From Nocardia brasiliensis IFM 10847 (GTDB lineage Bacteria > Actinomycetota > Actinomycetes > Mycobacteriales > Mycobacteriaceae), in assembly GCF_000710915.1 (NCBI RefSeq), contig NZ_BAUA01000044.1, forward strand, positions 124,001 through 188,000: a stretch of 64,000 nucleotides of DNA, in the 5' to 3' direction. The notes beneath the pieces are model-generated. The model was not told where the DNA came from, made no database searches, and worked only from the letters and a program-made list of their open reading frames with translations. A program made the translations under genes and the position numbers. Below, one piece after another: positions 43,903 to 53,391 of the stretch. Numbering within the stretch: position 1 is the first letter of the stretch; each line of letters opens with the position of its first letter.

Positions 43903-45051
43903 ATGACCATCCTCACCGAAACCGAAGACGGACCCCTGGTACTGAGCCCCGATCAGGTCGAAGAGCTCGGCCGGGCGCTGGACGAACTGCGCGCCAAGGT
44001 CGTCGCCGATCTGGGCGAGCGTGACCGCGAATACCTGTACTCGATCATCAAGGCGCAGCGTGGTTTCGAGATCGCAGGCCGCGGCCTGATGTATCTCGGC
44101 TTCCTGCCGCCGTTCTGGCTGGCCGCCGTCGCCGCGCTGAGTGTGTCGAAGATCCTGGACAACATGGAGATCGGCCACAACGTCATGCACGGCCAGTACG
44201 ACTGGATGCGGGAGCCCGGCGTGAATTCCCGTGTCTTCGAATGGGATACCGTCTGCCCGGCGGACCAGTGGAAGCATTCGCACAACTACCTGCACCACAC
44301 CTACACCAACATCCACAACAAAGACCGCGACATCGGCTACAGCATCCTGCGGATGGACGAGGCCCAGTCGTGGAACGTGCTGCGCCTGGGGCAGCCGCTG
44401 TACGCCTTCGCGCTGATGGTGCTGTTCGAGTGGGGCGTGATGGGCCACGACCTCGAGGTCGAGAACATCGTCGCGGGCAAGCGGAAGTGGTCCGACATCA
44501 AGAAATTGGTGAAGGGGCAGTGGCGCAAGGCCGGCAAGCAGGTGCTCAAGGACTACGTGATCTTCCCGGCGCTGAGCGGCCCGCTGTTCTTCAGCACGCT
44601 CGCGGGCAACGTGACCGCCAACCTGGTGCGCAACCTGTGGGCCTTCTCGATCATCTTCTGCGGCCATTTCCCTACCGGCGTACAGACGTTCACCGAGGAG
44701 GAGACCGCCGACGAGACCCGCGGCGAGTGGTACGTGCGGCAGATGCTCGGCTCGGCCAACATCACCGGCAGCAAACTGTTCCACATCATGTCCGGCAACC
44801 TGTCGCACCAGATCGAACATCACCTGTTCCCGGACCTGCCCGCCGCGCGCTATCCGGAGATGGCGCCGGAGGTCCGGGCACTGTGTGAAAAGTACGGATT
44901 GCCGTACAACACCGGCCCGCTCGGTAAGCAGATCGGTTCGGTGTGGCTGAAAATTTTCAAGCTCGCACTGCCGCCCGGCTTGGTCAAGAGCGAGCCTTCT
45001 CCCGGTGTTATCGTGATGCGTCAGCGAAAGGCAAGCGAAGTGGGCGTGTGA
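43903..45051 (+). CDS. Membrane fatty acid desaturase (DesA3 type, acyl-CoA delta-9)
   Basis: 382 residues. Three histidine boxes are visible: HNVMH, HSHNYLHHTY, and NLSHQIEHHLFPDLPA, the di-iron ligands of membrane desaturases. Membrane helices surround them (LPPFWLAAVAALSVSKILDN). It should introduce a cis double bond into stearoyl-CoA or a similar acyl-CoA using electrons from the upstream reductase. AGGAG precedes ATG 43903; it is operon-linked to the small gene at 45052 by TGAATG. Confidence 0.93.
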   Translation: MTILTETEDGPLVLSPDQVEELGRALDELRAKVVADLGERDREYLYSIIKAQRGFEIAGRGLMYLGFLPPFWLAAVAALSVSKILDNMEIGHNVMHGQYDWMREPGVNSRVFEWDTVCPADQWKHSHNYLHHTYTNIHNKDRDIGYSILRMDEAQSWNVLRLGQPLYAFALMVLFEWGVMGHDLEVENIVAGKRKWSDIKKLVKGQWRKAGKQVLKDYVIFPALSGPLFFSTLAGNVTANLVRNLWAFSIIFCGHFPTGVQTFTEEETADETRGEWYVRQMLGSANITGSKLFHIMSGNLSHQIEHHLFPDLPAARYPEMAPEVRALCEKYGLPYNTGPLGKQIGSVWLKIFKLALPPGLVKSEPSPGVIVMRQRKASEVGV

Positions 45052-45375
45052 ATGATTGGGAAATTCGAAAGCAACAAGGACCTCATTCAAGAATTGACGT
45101 CCTCGGGTGCGAAGCATGTCGGCAATATCGCGAGCATCATCGCGGGCACGGTCGCGGAGGTCACCAAGGAGATCGGTGAGTGGATCACCGACGGGATCGA
45201 GATGCGGGAAGCCGCCGCGGCCGCGCGCCGGGACGCGGCGGCGCAGCGCGATCTCGATCTCGACGATGATCTCGCCCCGCCGGCCGCCGAAGCGGTGGTG
45301 AAAGATCCGGTAGCGACCGAGGCGCCCTATGTGGACGCCGAAGTGGTCGAGCCGGAGCCCGGCGAGACGCGCTGA
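45052..45375 (+). CDS. Small protein coupled to the desaturase
   Basis: 107 residues beginning one base after the desaturase stop (TGAATG): MIGKFESNKDLIQELTSSGA, then HVGNIASIIAGTVAEVTKEI, an amphipathic helix, and a long acidic Pro/Glu/Asp tail from residue 65. The helix could lie on the membrane. No known family; a helper or regulator of the desaturase complex is the most economical guess from the coupling. Confidence 0.7.
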   Translation: MIGKFESNKDLIQELTSSGAKHVGNIASIIAGTVAEVTKEIGEWITDGIEMREAAAAARRDAAAQRDLDLDDDLAPPAAEAVVKDPVATEAPYVDAEVVEPEPGETR

Positions 45376-45392
45376 TCAACCCGTCGCGCTGA

Positions 45393-45917
45393 TCACCACA
45401 CCGGCAGCCTGCGCCGGTGCTCGGTGACGTCGGTGATCAGGTCGCGGTATCCGTCGGTCAGTTCGGCGAGCCTGCACCATTGCAGGTGGGCTTCCCCGTC
45501 CACCTGCACGCGGTGCGCCTGCTGCGGCGCCGTTCGTAAAGCTTGTTGTGCCGCAATCCATTTCGCCGCCAGTCGATCGATGACCGCGCCGAGGGTCTCG
45601 GTGTGCAGCGAGGCGCCGCCGCGGTGCTCGACGTTGCCCGCGACCCAGCTGTCGATGCGTGCGACGAGTTCGGCCCGGTGGGTGTCGATGTCCTCGATCA
45701 GCTGACCGCACGCCACCACCCGCCCGGTGGTGACGCCCGGTGCGTGCGCGGCGTCGAGCGCATTGCGCCGTCGCTCATGGCATTCGACGAGTTCGCGGGC
45801 GGCGGTGAGCACGCTGTGCTTGCGGTGATTCGGCTCGTTTCGGAAGGCGCGCAACAACTCCGCGGGTGGTGGCAACTCTTCGATGCCGATACGGACGCCT
45901 GCGTATTCGGTAGGCAT
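45393..45917 (-). CDS. DUF4254 family protein
   Basis: 174 residues, all helical: HRKHSVLTAARELVECHERR, VVACGQLIEDIDTHRAELVA, RIDSWVAGN and LGAVIDRLAAKWIAAQQALR. The INR-like DIDTHRAELVARID pattern is that of DUF4254 proteins. Unknown function. ATG at 45917 lacks a strong ribosome site. Convergent with the small protein at 45052. Confidence 0.75.
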   Translation of the reverse strand: MPTEYAGVRIGIEELPPPAELLRAFRNEPNHRKHSVLTAARELVECHERRRNALDAAHAPGVTTGRVVACGQLIEDIDTHRAELVARIDSWVAGNVEHRGGASLHTETLGAVIDRLAAKWIAAQQALRTAPQQAHRVQVDGEAHLQWCRLAELTDGYRDLITDVTEHRRRLPVW

Positions 45918-46309
45918 GTGCACACCCCTGCGGTCACGATCCAATTCTGGATGCGCCAGGGCCGAGGGGGATTTCGGGGAGGGGCACCCCTCGGCTCCGG
46001 CGCAGCCCCGCGCTCGGACGTCACCCCCACAGTCCACCAGCACGGCAAAGAAACCGGGAAATCCGCGACGATGCGATGAGGAAGACGGCCCGAGAAATCG
46101 GGACTCTTTCAGGAAAGCGCGGTTGTCGAATCCGCGCAATAGTATGGTGTACAAATCTATCCGGCGCCGATGAATCGTTATGATCCGTCACGGAGCGGTC
46201 ACATGCGGATACCGTCGCAGTTTCCGACATCGCCACCTCAGTTCATGGGCAGCAACCGGTTCGGCGCGGCGGCTGCGGGCCGCCGTGCGATCGGCTAGCC
46301 TCGATATTC
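45918..46309. other. Intergenic region without a supported gene
   Basis: No frame here has natural protein composition with a ribosome site. The middle (46120-46185) is AT-richer and probably holds the promoters for the flanking divergent genes. Confidence 0.6.
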
Positions 46310-46630
46310 GTGCCTGCCTACGTGTCATCGCCCGAGCTCACCTTCGGGTTCATGTTCGCGCTGGAAGACCCGGAGCGAATCGGCGAGGTGGTGCGCACCC
46401 TCATCGTGCGCAAGACCGTTTCGGTGTTCCGGCTCGCCCGCCTGTCCGACGACGACGGGCCGCCGGAGCGCTACGTGGTGAACTGGGCCGCGATACCGCA
46501 GATCTCGATCACCACCGAGGCCCCTGACCCGGACGAACTGCAGGCGCAGCGCATGATGCTGGTGAACGCCTTCCTCAGCGAGGACGGCGAAGTGAGCCTC
46601 TATTCGGCGCAGGGCACCGGTCCCGGGTGA
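46310..46630 (+). CDS. Hypothetical protein, 106 residues
   Basis: From GTG 46310: VPAYVSSPELTFGFMFALED, RIGEVVRTLIVRKTVSVFRL, then PPERYVVNWAAIPQISITTE. It looks like a small alpha/beta protein of about 100 residues with a Pro/Asp-rich end. The family is not recognised. It lies alone upstream of the hairpin repeat and convergent to the TetR gene. Confidence 0.6.
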   Translation: MPAYVSSPELTFGFMFALEDPERIGEVVRTLIVRKTVSVFRLARLSDDDGPPERYVVNWAAIPQISITTEAPDPDELQAQRMMLVNAFLSEDGEVSLYSAQGTGPG

Positions 46631-46640
46631 ACGTGGCGCC

Positions 46641-46696
46641 CGCCGCGCACATTTCGTCGTCCCGCGTGCGTGTCAGCCGACCGACACGCACGCGCC
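46641..46696. repeat. Dispersed hairpin element, copy B
   Basis: A perfect 12-bp stem (46663-46674 with 46683-46694, CGCGTGCGTGTC / GACACGCACGCG) with an 8-base loop, preceded by CGCGCAC and TTTCG as in copy A (19761). One base pair differs between the copies by a paired C-G to T-A change. It lies between convergent genes and may act as a terminator. Confidence 0.55.
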
Positions 46697-46739
46697 GTAG
46701 GAAACCTTGCGCGGCACCCGTGGCGGGCACTGGGTGTGC

Positions 46740-47405
46740 CTAGTCCTGGCGCCAGTCCGGTACGCCGAACAGGGCCATGGTGATCTGGTACAGATGTGCA
46801 CCGAGATCTGGTAGCGCCTGCGCCCCAGGGCCGTCCAGGCAGTCGCGGATGCGGTCGTCCACGGCGCCGATGAGCGCCTCGAAGATATCGGGCGGGACGT
46901 CTACCGGGATATCGCCCGCGGTGCGGCCGATCCGGAAGGCGGCGTGCATGCGGTTGGCGAGCAGCGTTTTCATCGCCCGCCGCTGCTGCGCGACGATCGG
47001 CCCGGCCACCAGGCACTCGATGTGCAGTGCCCGGGCGTAGACGCCGTTTTCGGATAGCACGCGCAGGTAGGTCTCCAGCGTCCGGCGGATCAGGACCCGC
47101 CATTCCGAGCGCGGCGTGGCCTGCACGCTGGTGTCGAGTTCGCCGAGCACCAGGTCTACCGCGGCCTCGAAGGCTTCGGTGAAGCAGTCGTCGCGGCCGC
47201 GGAACAATTCGTAGAAGGTGCGCCGGGAGACGCTGGCGCGAGCCACGATATCGCCGACTGTCGTTGCGGCATAGCCGCGTTCGGCCACCGCCTCGAGCAC
47301 ACCGAGATACATCCGCATGCGTTGCGAGTGTGCGACCGCCTCCGGCGCCAGGCCGTGGGTGCCGCGCGGTAGGCGGCCGCGGTCGACGCCGGCTTCGAGT
47401 CCCAT
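46740..47405 (-). CDS. TetR family regulator
   Basis: 221 residues. HTH: MYLGVLEAVAERGYAATTVG, DIVARASVSRRTFYELFRGR. Long C-terminal ligand domain (EWRVLIRRTLETYLRVLSEN, HIECLVAGPIVAQQRRAMKT). Divergent to the secreted CocE-type hydrolase at 47532 with a GTCACC/GGTGAC palindrome between them, so it is the presumed regulator of that gene. Confidence 0.92.
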   Translation of the reverse strand: MGLEAGVDRGRLPRGTHGLAPEAVAHSQRMRMYLGVLEAVAERGYAATTVGDIVARASVSRRTFYELFRGRDDCFTEAFEAAVDLVLGELDTSVQATPRSEWRVLIRRTLETYLRVLSENGVYARALHIECLVAGPIVAQQRRAMKTLLANRMHAAFRIGRTAGDIPVDVPPDIFEALIGAVDDRIRDCLDGPGAQALPDLGAHLYQITMALFGVPDWRQD

Positions 47406-47417
47406 CCCCTGAGGATA

Positions 47418-47437
47418 GTCACCTTCCAGCTGGTGAC
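47418..47437. promoter_or_regulatory. Operator-like palindrome between TetR and hydrolase
   Basis: GTCACC-N8-GGTGAC lies 12 bases upstream of the TetR start and 95 bases before the hydrolase gene. Form and place fit TetR self-control and control of the divergent gene. Confidence 0.55.
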
Positions 47438-47531
47438 CCAGCTCATACTTGCCTACCGGTTGTGGTCCCGGTTACTCTCGCATTCGCTTTGGGTACGGCA
47501 ATGTTTTTAAGCGGGTCTGCCAGGAGGTTCG

Positions 47532-49595
47532 ATGTCGATGAGGACAGTTCGCCGTGCCGCAGCACGGGCCGGGGTCATGGTGGTCGCGGCCGCCATGACC
47601 GCGCTATGGGTCGTGCCGAGCACGGCCGTCGCCGAGACGCCGCCCGACGGCGGTGAACTCGCGCAGGCCTGGCTCGCCGCGCACGACGGCCCGCCGAAAT
47701 ATCCCGGACCGGTGCACATCGACTTCGACGTGCCGGTCACCATGAGCGACGGGACGGTGCTGAAGGCGAACATCTATCGTCCGGTGGACGCGGCGGGCCG
47801 GATCGTGGACGAACCGCTGCCGACCATCGTCAACCTGACCCCGTACACGAAGTTCGTCTCGCTGCTCGCCGATCTCGCGCTGAACATCCCGGTGCTCTCC
47901 GATGCGCTGATCGAGCTGGTGAATCGCTTCGACTTCGGTGGCACGCCGTTCGACTCGATCACCGATCTCACCAGGGCGCTCAGTGGCGGCGCCGCACGGA
48001 CTTTCGGCGCGGATCGAAAACTGGTGCAGCAGGGCTACACCTACATCGTCGCCGACGTGCGCGGGACCGGGTACTCCCACGGTGACTGGAAGTTCTTCCA
48101 GAGCCGGGAAACTCAGGACACCTTGGAAATGATCGACTGGGCGAGCAAGCAGCCGTGGTCGGACGGCAATATCGGTATGTCGGGTATCTCGTACTCCGGT
48201 ATCAACCAGTTCAAGGCAGCCGAGCAGAACCCGCCCGCGCTCAAGGCCATATTCCCGGTAGAGGGCAGCACCGATACGCTCACCGATGTGGCTTTCCCCG
48301 GCGGGGGACTGGGCTTGTTCGGTCCGCTCTACATCGCGGCGGTCGATCTGATCTCGAATTTCCCGGACCCGGTCGGTATTGCGCTCGGTCACCTCGACCT
48401 GAAATGGCTGATGGATCGGATCCAGACGCCGCTGGAATTCTTCGACTACATCCTGATGGCGTTGTCGCTCACCGTGGACTCGGTGCCGGAACCGCTGAAA
48501 CAGCAGCTGTTGCCCGGCAGCCCGCTGCGGTCGGCGTTCACCGACAGTCATCCGGAACAGATTCGGGTGCCGGCCTTTGTCTATGGCGGCTGGCACGACA
48601 TCTTCGCCGCGTCCAGCGCACGGTCGTTCGACGATATTCCGTTGCCGCCGGAGAAGAAGAAACTGATCATGGGCGACACCTATCACTTCAACCCGGGTTC
48701 GGGCCTCGGCAACCCGGGGCGGCCGCCGCGTCTGGACGTGTTGCAGATGGCGTGGTTCGACAAGTGGCTCAAGGGAATCGACAACGGGATCGACCAGTAC
48801 GGGCCGGTCGCACTGTGGCAGCAGGGCGGCGGCTGGACCACTACCTCCTCGTTCCCGCGCCCCGGCCTGGATCACCAGCGGATGTACCTCTCGCCGGTCC
48901 GTAGCGGCACCGCCAACAGTGTCTACGACGGTTCGCTGACCGCGCAGACGCCCCGGGACGCCGCACGATTGACGGTGTCGCCGGTCACCGGGATCACCTC
49001 GCTGTGCTCGCGCGACGCGGCGGTCGAGTCTGCGGGCGTCATCAGCCTGGCCAACTTCTGCGGCCGCGACGACCGCATCCACGAGTCGGGCGGGCTCACC
49101 TTCACCGGGGCTGCGGTGACCGAGCCGACCGAGCTGTCCGGACCGATCACGGTGCACCTCAACACGATGTACGACAACATCGAGGGCTACTGGGCCGTCA
49201 GCGTGAACGATGTTGCGCCGGACGGACAATCGACCGTGCTGGCCAGCGGGCAGCTCGCGGCGTCGCTGCGTGCGGTCGACGAGGAAAAGAGCGAAAAGGA
49301 CGCGGACGGCGACTACACCCGCACGGTCTACAAGCTGACTCTCGCCGATCGGCAGACGCTGGTGCCGGGGCAGCCGACCACACTCGATGTCGCGGTCAAT
49401 CCGGTCGATGCCGTGCTCGCGCCGGGACATCGATTGCGCGTCAACGTCTTCGCGAGCAACTTCCCGCGCGGCTTCCTGCCGCCGCCGCTGCTGTTCGACG
49501 GTGGCATCGGCAACGCGCTGGCACCGCAGCATCTGGTGCTCGATCCCGCCGCGCCCAGCTTTGTGAACGTGCCGACGAGCAGGCCGCTGGGCTGA
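47532..49595 (+). CDS. Secreted CocE/NonD-type hydrolase (X-Pro dipeptidyl-peptidase S15 family)
   Basis: 687 residues. A Sec signal peptide (VRRAAARAGVMVVAAAMTAL, cleavage after AVAE) is followed by the alpha/beta-hydrolase domain: VTMSDGTVLKANIYRPVD, YTYIVADVRGTGYSHGDW, and the nucleophile Ser in GMSGISYSGINQF. The acid and His lie in the FVYGGWHDIFAASSA and LIMGDTYHFNP region; the C-terminal beta-jelly-roll (DAVLAPGHRLRVNVFASNFP) is of the S15 type. It should cleave an ester, amide or acylated substrate outside the cell. CAGGAGG precedes the ATG. Confidence 0.9.
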   Translation: MSMRTVRRAAARAGVMVVAAAMTALWVVPSTAVAETPPDGGELAQAWLAAHDGPPKYPGPVHIDFDVPVTMSDGTVLKANIYRPVDAAGRIVDEPLPTIVNLTPYTKFVSLLADLALNIPVLSDALIELVNRFDFGGTPFDSITDLTRALSGGAARTFGADRKLVQQGYTYIVADVRGTGYSHGDWKFFQSRETQDTLEMIDWASKQPWSDGNIGMSGISYSGINQFKAAEQNPPALKAIFPVEGSTDTLTDVAFPGGGLGLFGPLYIAAVDLISNFPDPVGIALGHLDLKWLMDRIQTPLEFFDYILMALSLTVDSVPEPLKQQLLPGSPLRSAFTDSHPEQIRVPAFVYGGWHDIFAASSARSFDDIPLPPEKKKLIMGDTYHFNPGSGLGNPGRPPRLDVLQMAWFDKWLKGIDNGIDQYGPVALWQQGGGWTTTSSFPRPGLDHQRMYLSPVRSGTANSVYDGSLTAQTPRDAARLTVSPVTGITSLCSRDAAVESAGVISLANFCGRDDRIHESGGLTFTGAAVTEPTELSGPITVHLNTMYDNIEGYWAVSVNDVAPDGQSTVLASGQLAASLRAVDEEKSEKDADGDYTRTVYKLTLADRQTLVPGQPTTLDVAVNPVDAVLAPGHRLRVNVFASNFPRGFLPPPLLFDGGIGNALAPQHLVLDPAAPSFVNVPTSRPLG

Positions 49596-49779
49596 CCTGA
49601 TACCGGCGCGCCGCAGCGGACGATCGCGGCGGCCGATAGGCATCTCGCCGCCGCGCACATCTATTCGTCGGCGTGTCGATATCAGATCGTGGCGTTCGCG
49701 CACTTCGCGTACGTGACAATCGATGCAGGTCGCATTTGTTTGCGGCGTGGATCGAAAGCATCTGAAAGGGGCGTCGATC

Positions 49780-50478
49780 ATGGAACCCGAAAATCCCGAG
49801 ATTGCCGCGAAAGCGGTCGACGCGGTCGCTCCGATTCGTGTGCGCGGTGATCTGGATCCGGAACTGTCACGCTGGATGTGGTTGGTGAAATGGATTCTCG
49901 CCATTCCGCATTACATCGTGCTGTTCTTCCTGCACATCGGTTATATCGTGCTCACGATAGTCGCGTTCTTCGCGATTCTGTTCACCGCCAGGTATCCGAA
50001 GGCGCTGTTCGACTTCAATGTCGGTGTCATGCGCTGGACGTGGCGGGTGGAGTTCTACGCGCTGTCGGTGCTCGGCACCGACAAGTATCCGCCGTTCAGC
50101 CTGCAACCGAACGCGGAGTACCCGGCCGATCTCGAGGTCGACTACCCCGAGCGGCTCAGTCGTGGCCTGGTGCTGGTGAAGTGGTGGCTGCTGGCCATTC
50201 CGCACTATCTGATCCTGGCCGCGATGATGACCGGTGGCGCGACGTTCGCGATGAGCGACGACGACTCCTGGTACGGCAGCACGAGCATCCCCCTGATCAG
50301 CATCCTGCTGATCGTCGCGCTGCTCGGCTTGCTGTTCACCGCCCGGTACCCGCAAGGCGTGTACGACTTCGTCCTCGGCATCAGCCGCTGGAGCATCCGA
50401 GTGCAGGCCTACGCCACGCTGATGCGCGACGAGTACCCGCCGTTCCGGCTCGATCAGGGCGCCCGCGAAACCCGCTGA
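49780..50478 (+). CDS. DUF4389 membrane protein
   Basis: 232 residues. Two repeated modules each with a paired membrane helix and the signature TARYPKALFDFNVGVMRWTW in the first and TARYPQGVYDFVLGISRWSI in the second, typical of DUF4389 proteins. Four membrane helices in all. Function unknown. ATG 49780 is preceded by GAAAGGGG. The spacer 49596-49779 contains no gene I can support. Confidence 0.9.
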   Translation: MEPENPEIAAKAVDAVAPIRVRGDLDPELSRWMWLVKWILAIPHYIVLFFLHIGYIVLTIVAFFAILFTARYPKALFDFNVGVMRWTWRVEFYALSVLGTDKYPPFSLQPNAEYPADLEVDYPERLSRGLVLVKWWLLAIPHYLILAAMMTGGATFAMSDDDSWYGSTSIPLISILLIVALLGLLFTARYPQGVYDFVLGISRWSIRVQAYATLMRDEYPPFRLDQGARETR

Positions 50479-50514
50479 CGACCGAGCACCTTCGCACCGG
50501 ATCCGCCCGCTGGT

Positions 50515-51504
50515 TCAGCGGGCGGATTCGTATATCCGCCGCACCACGTCTTCGATTTCGGGCTCCTCGATGGACAGGTCCCGCACCTCGGCGCGCTCGG
50601 AGACCAGCGCGAGCAGCTGTGCGGCGGTGGTCTGTTCCGGATCGAAGGCCAGCCGCTGACGCATGCCGCCGCCTTCGGATTCGAGCAGCTGCGCGCACGG
50701 CAGATCGTCGAGATCCGGTGTGGGCTCGGCCAGATCGACGACGAGGACGCGGCGCGCCCCCACCGTCGCGGCCAGCCCGGTCAGTGACCCGTCGTAGACC
50801 AGGTGTCCGTGATCCACCACGAGCACTCGGCCGCACAGTCTTTCGATGTCGCCCATGTCATGGGTGGTGAGCAGCAGCGTGGTGCCGCGCTCGGCGCGCT
50901 CGGCCCGCAGGAACTCGCGCAGGCGTTGCTTCGACAGCACGTCGAGTCCGATCGTCGGCTCGTCCAGAATCACCAGTTCGGGGGAGTGCAGCAGGGCCGC
51001 GGCCACCTCCGCGCGCATGCGCTGTCCCAGCGAGAGCTGGCGTACCGGCGTGTCCAGCGTCTCGGCCATCTCCAACTGCTCGACCAGCTCGTGCTCGCGT
51101 TTGCGCGCGGCATCGGGCTCCAACCGGTGGATGGCCGCGAGGATCGAAAACGATTCGCGCAGTGGCAGATCCCACCAGAGCTGGGAGCGCTGCCCGAATA
51201 CGACGCCGATCCGGGCGGCCAGTTCGCGCCGCTGCCGGACCGGTTCCAGCCCGCAGGTGCGCACGCTACCGGCGGTGGGCACCAGGATGCCGGTGAGCAT
51301 TTTGATGGTCGTGGATTTGCCCGCGCCGTTGGCGCCGATATAGCCGACCGCGGCGCCGCGCTCGATCCGGAAAGTCATGCGGTCCACCGCGGTCAAGGTC
51401 TCGCGTCGCCGCCGCCATCGGCGACCGTCCTTGCGGGACAGGGTGAATTCTCTGGTCAGGTTCTCGATATCGATGATGGCCTCTGCCGCATCGGAATTCG
51501 CCAT
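50515..51504 (-). CDS. ABC transporter ATP-binding protein
   Basis: 329 residues. Walker A GANGAGKST, Q-loop FGQRSQLWWDLPLRES, signature LSLGQRMRAEVAAALLHSPE, Walker B LVILDEPTIGLD, H-switch TTHDMGD. The QLWWDLP stretch and VVFGQ are typical of the ABC-2 exporter group with two DUF990-type permeases. The C-terminal domain (VLVVDLAEPTPDLDDLPCAQ) is a regulatory extension. ATG 51504 is one base past the stop of the permease gene upstream. Third gene of a three-gene operon. Confidence 0.95.
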   Translation of the reverse strand: MANSDAAEAIIDIENLTREFTLSRKDGRRWRRRRETLTAVDRMTFRIERGAAVGYIGANGAGKSTTIKMLTGILVPTAGSVRTCGLEPVRQRRELAARIGVVFGQRSQLWWDLPLRESFSILAAIHRLEPDAARKREHELVEQLEMAETLDTPVRQLSLGQRMRAEVAAALLHSPELVILDEPTIGLDVLSKQRLREFLRAERAERGTTLLLTTHDMGDIERLCGRVLVVDHGHLVYDGSLTGLAATVGARRVLVVDLAEPTPDLDDLPCAQLLESEGGGMRQRLAFDPEQTTAAQLLALVSERAEVRDLSIEEPEIEDVVRRIYESAR

Positions 51505-51505
51505 G

Positions 51506-52330
51506 TCAGCCGCCCCCTCCTTGGTAGTGCCGGGTACCGAAGCGCCAGAGCACCAGTGCCAGCAGCCACACCCACAACACCGCGAGCGGGACGAACCACG
51601 CCAGCCAGGCGGGCAGCAGCGGCGGGCCGGGCAGCCCGAGCAGCGCGACGGTTGGCAGGTAGGCCGTGAACGACACCGGAATCGCGAAGCCGAACAGCAG
51701 CCGCAGCGGTGTCGGAAAGACCGCGGCCGGTTGGACCGCGGCGAACGAACCGCCATAGGTGAAACTGTTGGTGAGTTCGGCTCCGTCGATCAGATAGAAC
51801 TGTAATCCCGCCGCGCACACGAAGATCCCGCCGAACAGCGCGACGCCGCTCACCAACGTGACTACGATCAGGGCGAGAGTCGCTGGGCCCCAATCGATAT
51901 CGTTGCGCAACAACCCGAAGCCGAGCACCACGATCGCGACCGCCGCCCGGGCGAAGCGGCGCAGCGAGATATCGCTCGTGACCAGTTGCAGCAGCAGCGG
52001 CTGCGGGCGCAGATGGTAGGCGTCGAGCTGGCCCATCCGAATCAGTGTCGGCAGCGTGTCCAGATGACCGAACAGGACCTGCGCCAAGGCGAAGGTCGAT
52101 TGCCCGAAGCCGAAGAGCAGCAGCGCGGCGTTCAGATCCAGCCCCCCGAGCACCCGGACGTTGTGGAAGATCACCCACACCTCGGCGAATTCGACGAGGC
52201 CGATCAGGAACGCGCCGAAAACCTCACTGGCGAAAGACAACCGATAGGACCGCTGCGCGCGGATCCGCGAGCGCAGCACCGCCGCGTACGGGGTGAACCA
52301 GGTGCCCGCGGCGGCGCTCGGCTCAGCCAC
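51506..52330 (-). CDS. ABC-2 type exporter permease
   Basis: 274 residues with six membrane helices: ASEVFGAFLIGLVEFAEVWV, GFGQSTFALAQVLFGHLDTL, and TFTYGG-type helices ending in WLAWFVPLAVLWVWLLALVL. GTG 52330 has GGAGGTGC upstream and overlaps the previous gene by 8 bases. It forms a heterodimeric channel with the next permease. Substrate unknown; the family includes antibiotic and lipid exporters. Confidence 0.9.
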   Translation of the reverse strand: MAEPSAAAGTWFTPYAAVLRSRIRAQRSYRLSFASEVFGAFLIGLVEFAEVWVIFHNVRVLGGLDLNAALLLFGFGQSTFALAQVLFGHLDTLPTLIRMGQLDAYHLRPQPLLLQLVTSDISLRRFARAAVAIVVLGFGLLRNDIDWGPATLALIVVTLVSGVALFGGIFVCAAGLQFYLIDGAELTNSFTYGGSFAAVQPAAVFPTPLRLLFGFAIPVSFTAYLPTVALLGLPGPPLLPAWLAWFVPLAVLWVWLLALVLWRFGTRHYQGGGG

Positions 52331-53177
52331 CCTGCACCTCCAGCTTGCGTCGGCCCGCGGCCAGCAGCAGCCGCCCGGCCAGGCCGACCAGCAGCACCCA
52401 GAACACCTGCACCGCGAGCACACCCACCGCAGCCGAGCCGGTCGTCCGGCCGGACAGCACGTCGATCGGGGCTTGCAGGATGGACGGAAACGGCGTCGCC
52501 TGCGCGATCGTGCGCAGCCAGAGCGGGAACATGTGCACCGGCACGAAGAGCCCGGCCAGAAACGTGCCGCAGATCTGGTACACCACCCGGATGCCGCGGG
52601 TCTCGACCACCCAGAAACCGATCAGCGCGACCACGAACAGGCAGAGGAACGAGAGGGCAACGGCGAGCAGCACACTCACGGTCCCCAGCAGGTAGGGGCC
52701 CGGGGTGGTCGGCATCGCCAGACCGAAGGTCAGTACGCCGATCAACACGCTCGGCACCCCGCGCGGCAGGATCGTGCACGCCGCGCGCCCGATATCGCCG
52801 GCCAGATAGCCGAGCTGGATGTCGACCGGACGCAGGAAATCGATCGCGATGTCGCCGTTGCGCACTCGATCCGACAGGTCGAGCGGCGGCCCCATGAACT
52901 GCAGCGCGCCGAGCAGCCCCTGCGACAACCAGACGTAGGCGCCGATGGAACCTTCGGTGTAGCCGCCGAAGTCGCCCGCCGCCCGCACCGCGGCCAGCAT
53001 TACCGCCGCCCGCACGAATCCGAACACGCAATTGGTGAACAGTCCGGCGAACATCGCCAACTTGTACTGGGACTGCCGCCGAAATCCGGCCCGCGCCAAC
53101 TGCGCGTATACCGCGATGACCCGCCGAGGGTGCCCGGTCGCAGCGACTTGCCCGTCCCCCTCCACACTGCCGTGCAC
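52323..53177 (-). CDS. ABC-2 type exporter permease (DUF990 type)
   Basis: 284 residues, six membrane helices. Opening ATGHPRRVIAVYAQLARAGF, QSQYKLAMFAGLFTNCVFGF, then FLRPVDIQLGYLAGDIGRAA, GIRVVYQICGTFLAGLFVPV and HMFPLWLRTIAQATPFPSIL. These are the features of the second permease of DUF990 pairs. First gene of the exporter operon. Upstream spacer (53178-53391) divides it from the divergent EspC-like operon. Confidence 0.9.
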   Translation of the reverse strand: MHGSVEGDGQVAATGHPRRVIAVYAQLARAGFRRQSQYKLAMFAGLFTNCVFGFVRAAVMLAAVRAAGDFGGYTEGSIGAYVWLSQGLLGALQFMGPPLDLSDRVRNGDIAIDFLRPVDIQLGYLAGDIGRAACTILPRGVPSVLIGVLTFGLAMPTTPGPYLLGTVSVLLAVALSFLCLFVVALIGFWVVETRGIRVVYQICGTFLAGLFVPVHMFPLWLRTIAQATPFPSILQAPIDVLSGRTTGSAAVGVLAVQVFWVLLVGLAGRLLLAAGRRKLEVQGG

Positions 53178-53391
53178 AAAGAGTCAAGCCTAGTGCCTCC
53201 GGCAACTCGAGGTAACCCCTCGCCGAAGCAATTCGACGAAGTGCCGGGCCAGCGCATGACAGCGCGCACGTTGATTGCCATACTCAGCGGAGCGACAAGC
53301 GAAGATCTGACGCATGTGTCCAGGTCGCACAGTAGGCTTGTCTTCGAATCATGTCGCGGTAGCGAAGGACTGGTAACCCGGGAGGGGAACG

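Noticed and set aside
49651..49690. Third copy of the dispersed hairpin element
   Set aside because: It shares the CGCGCAC and TTCGTCG block but lacks the long stem, so I do not count it.
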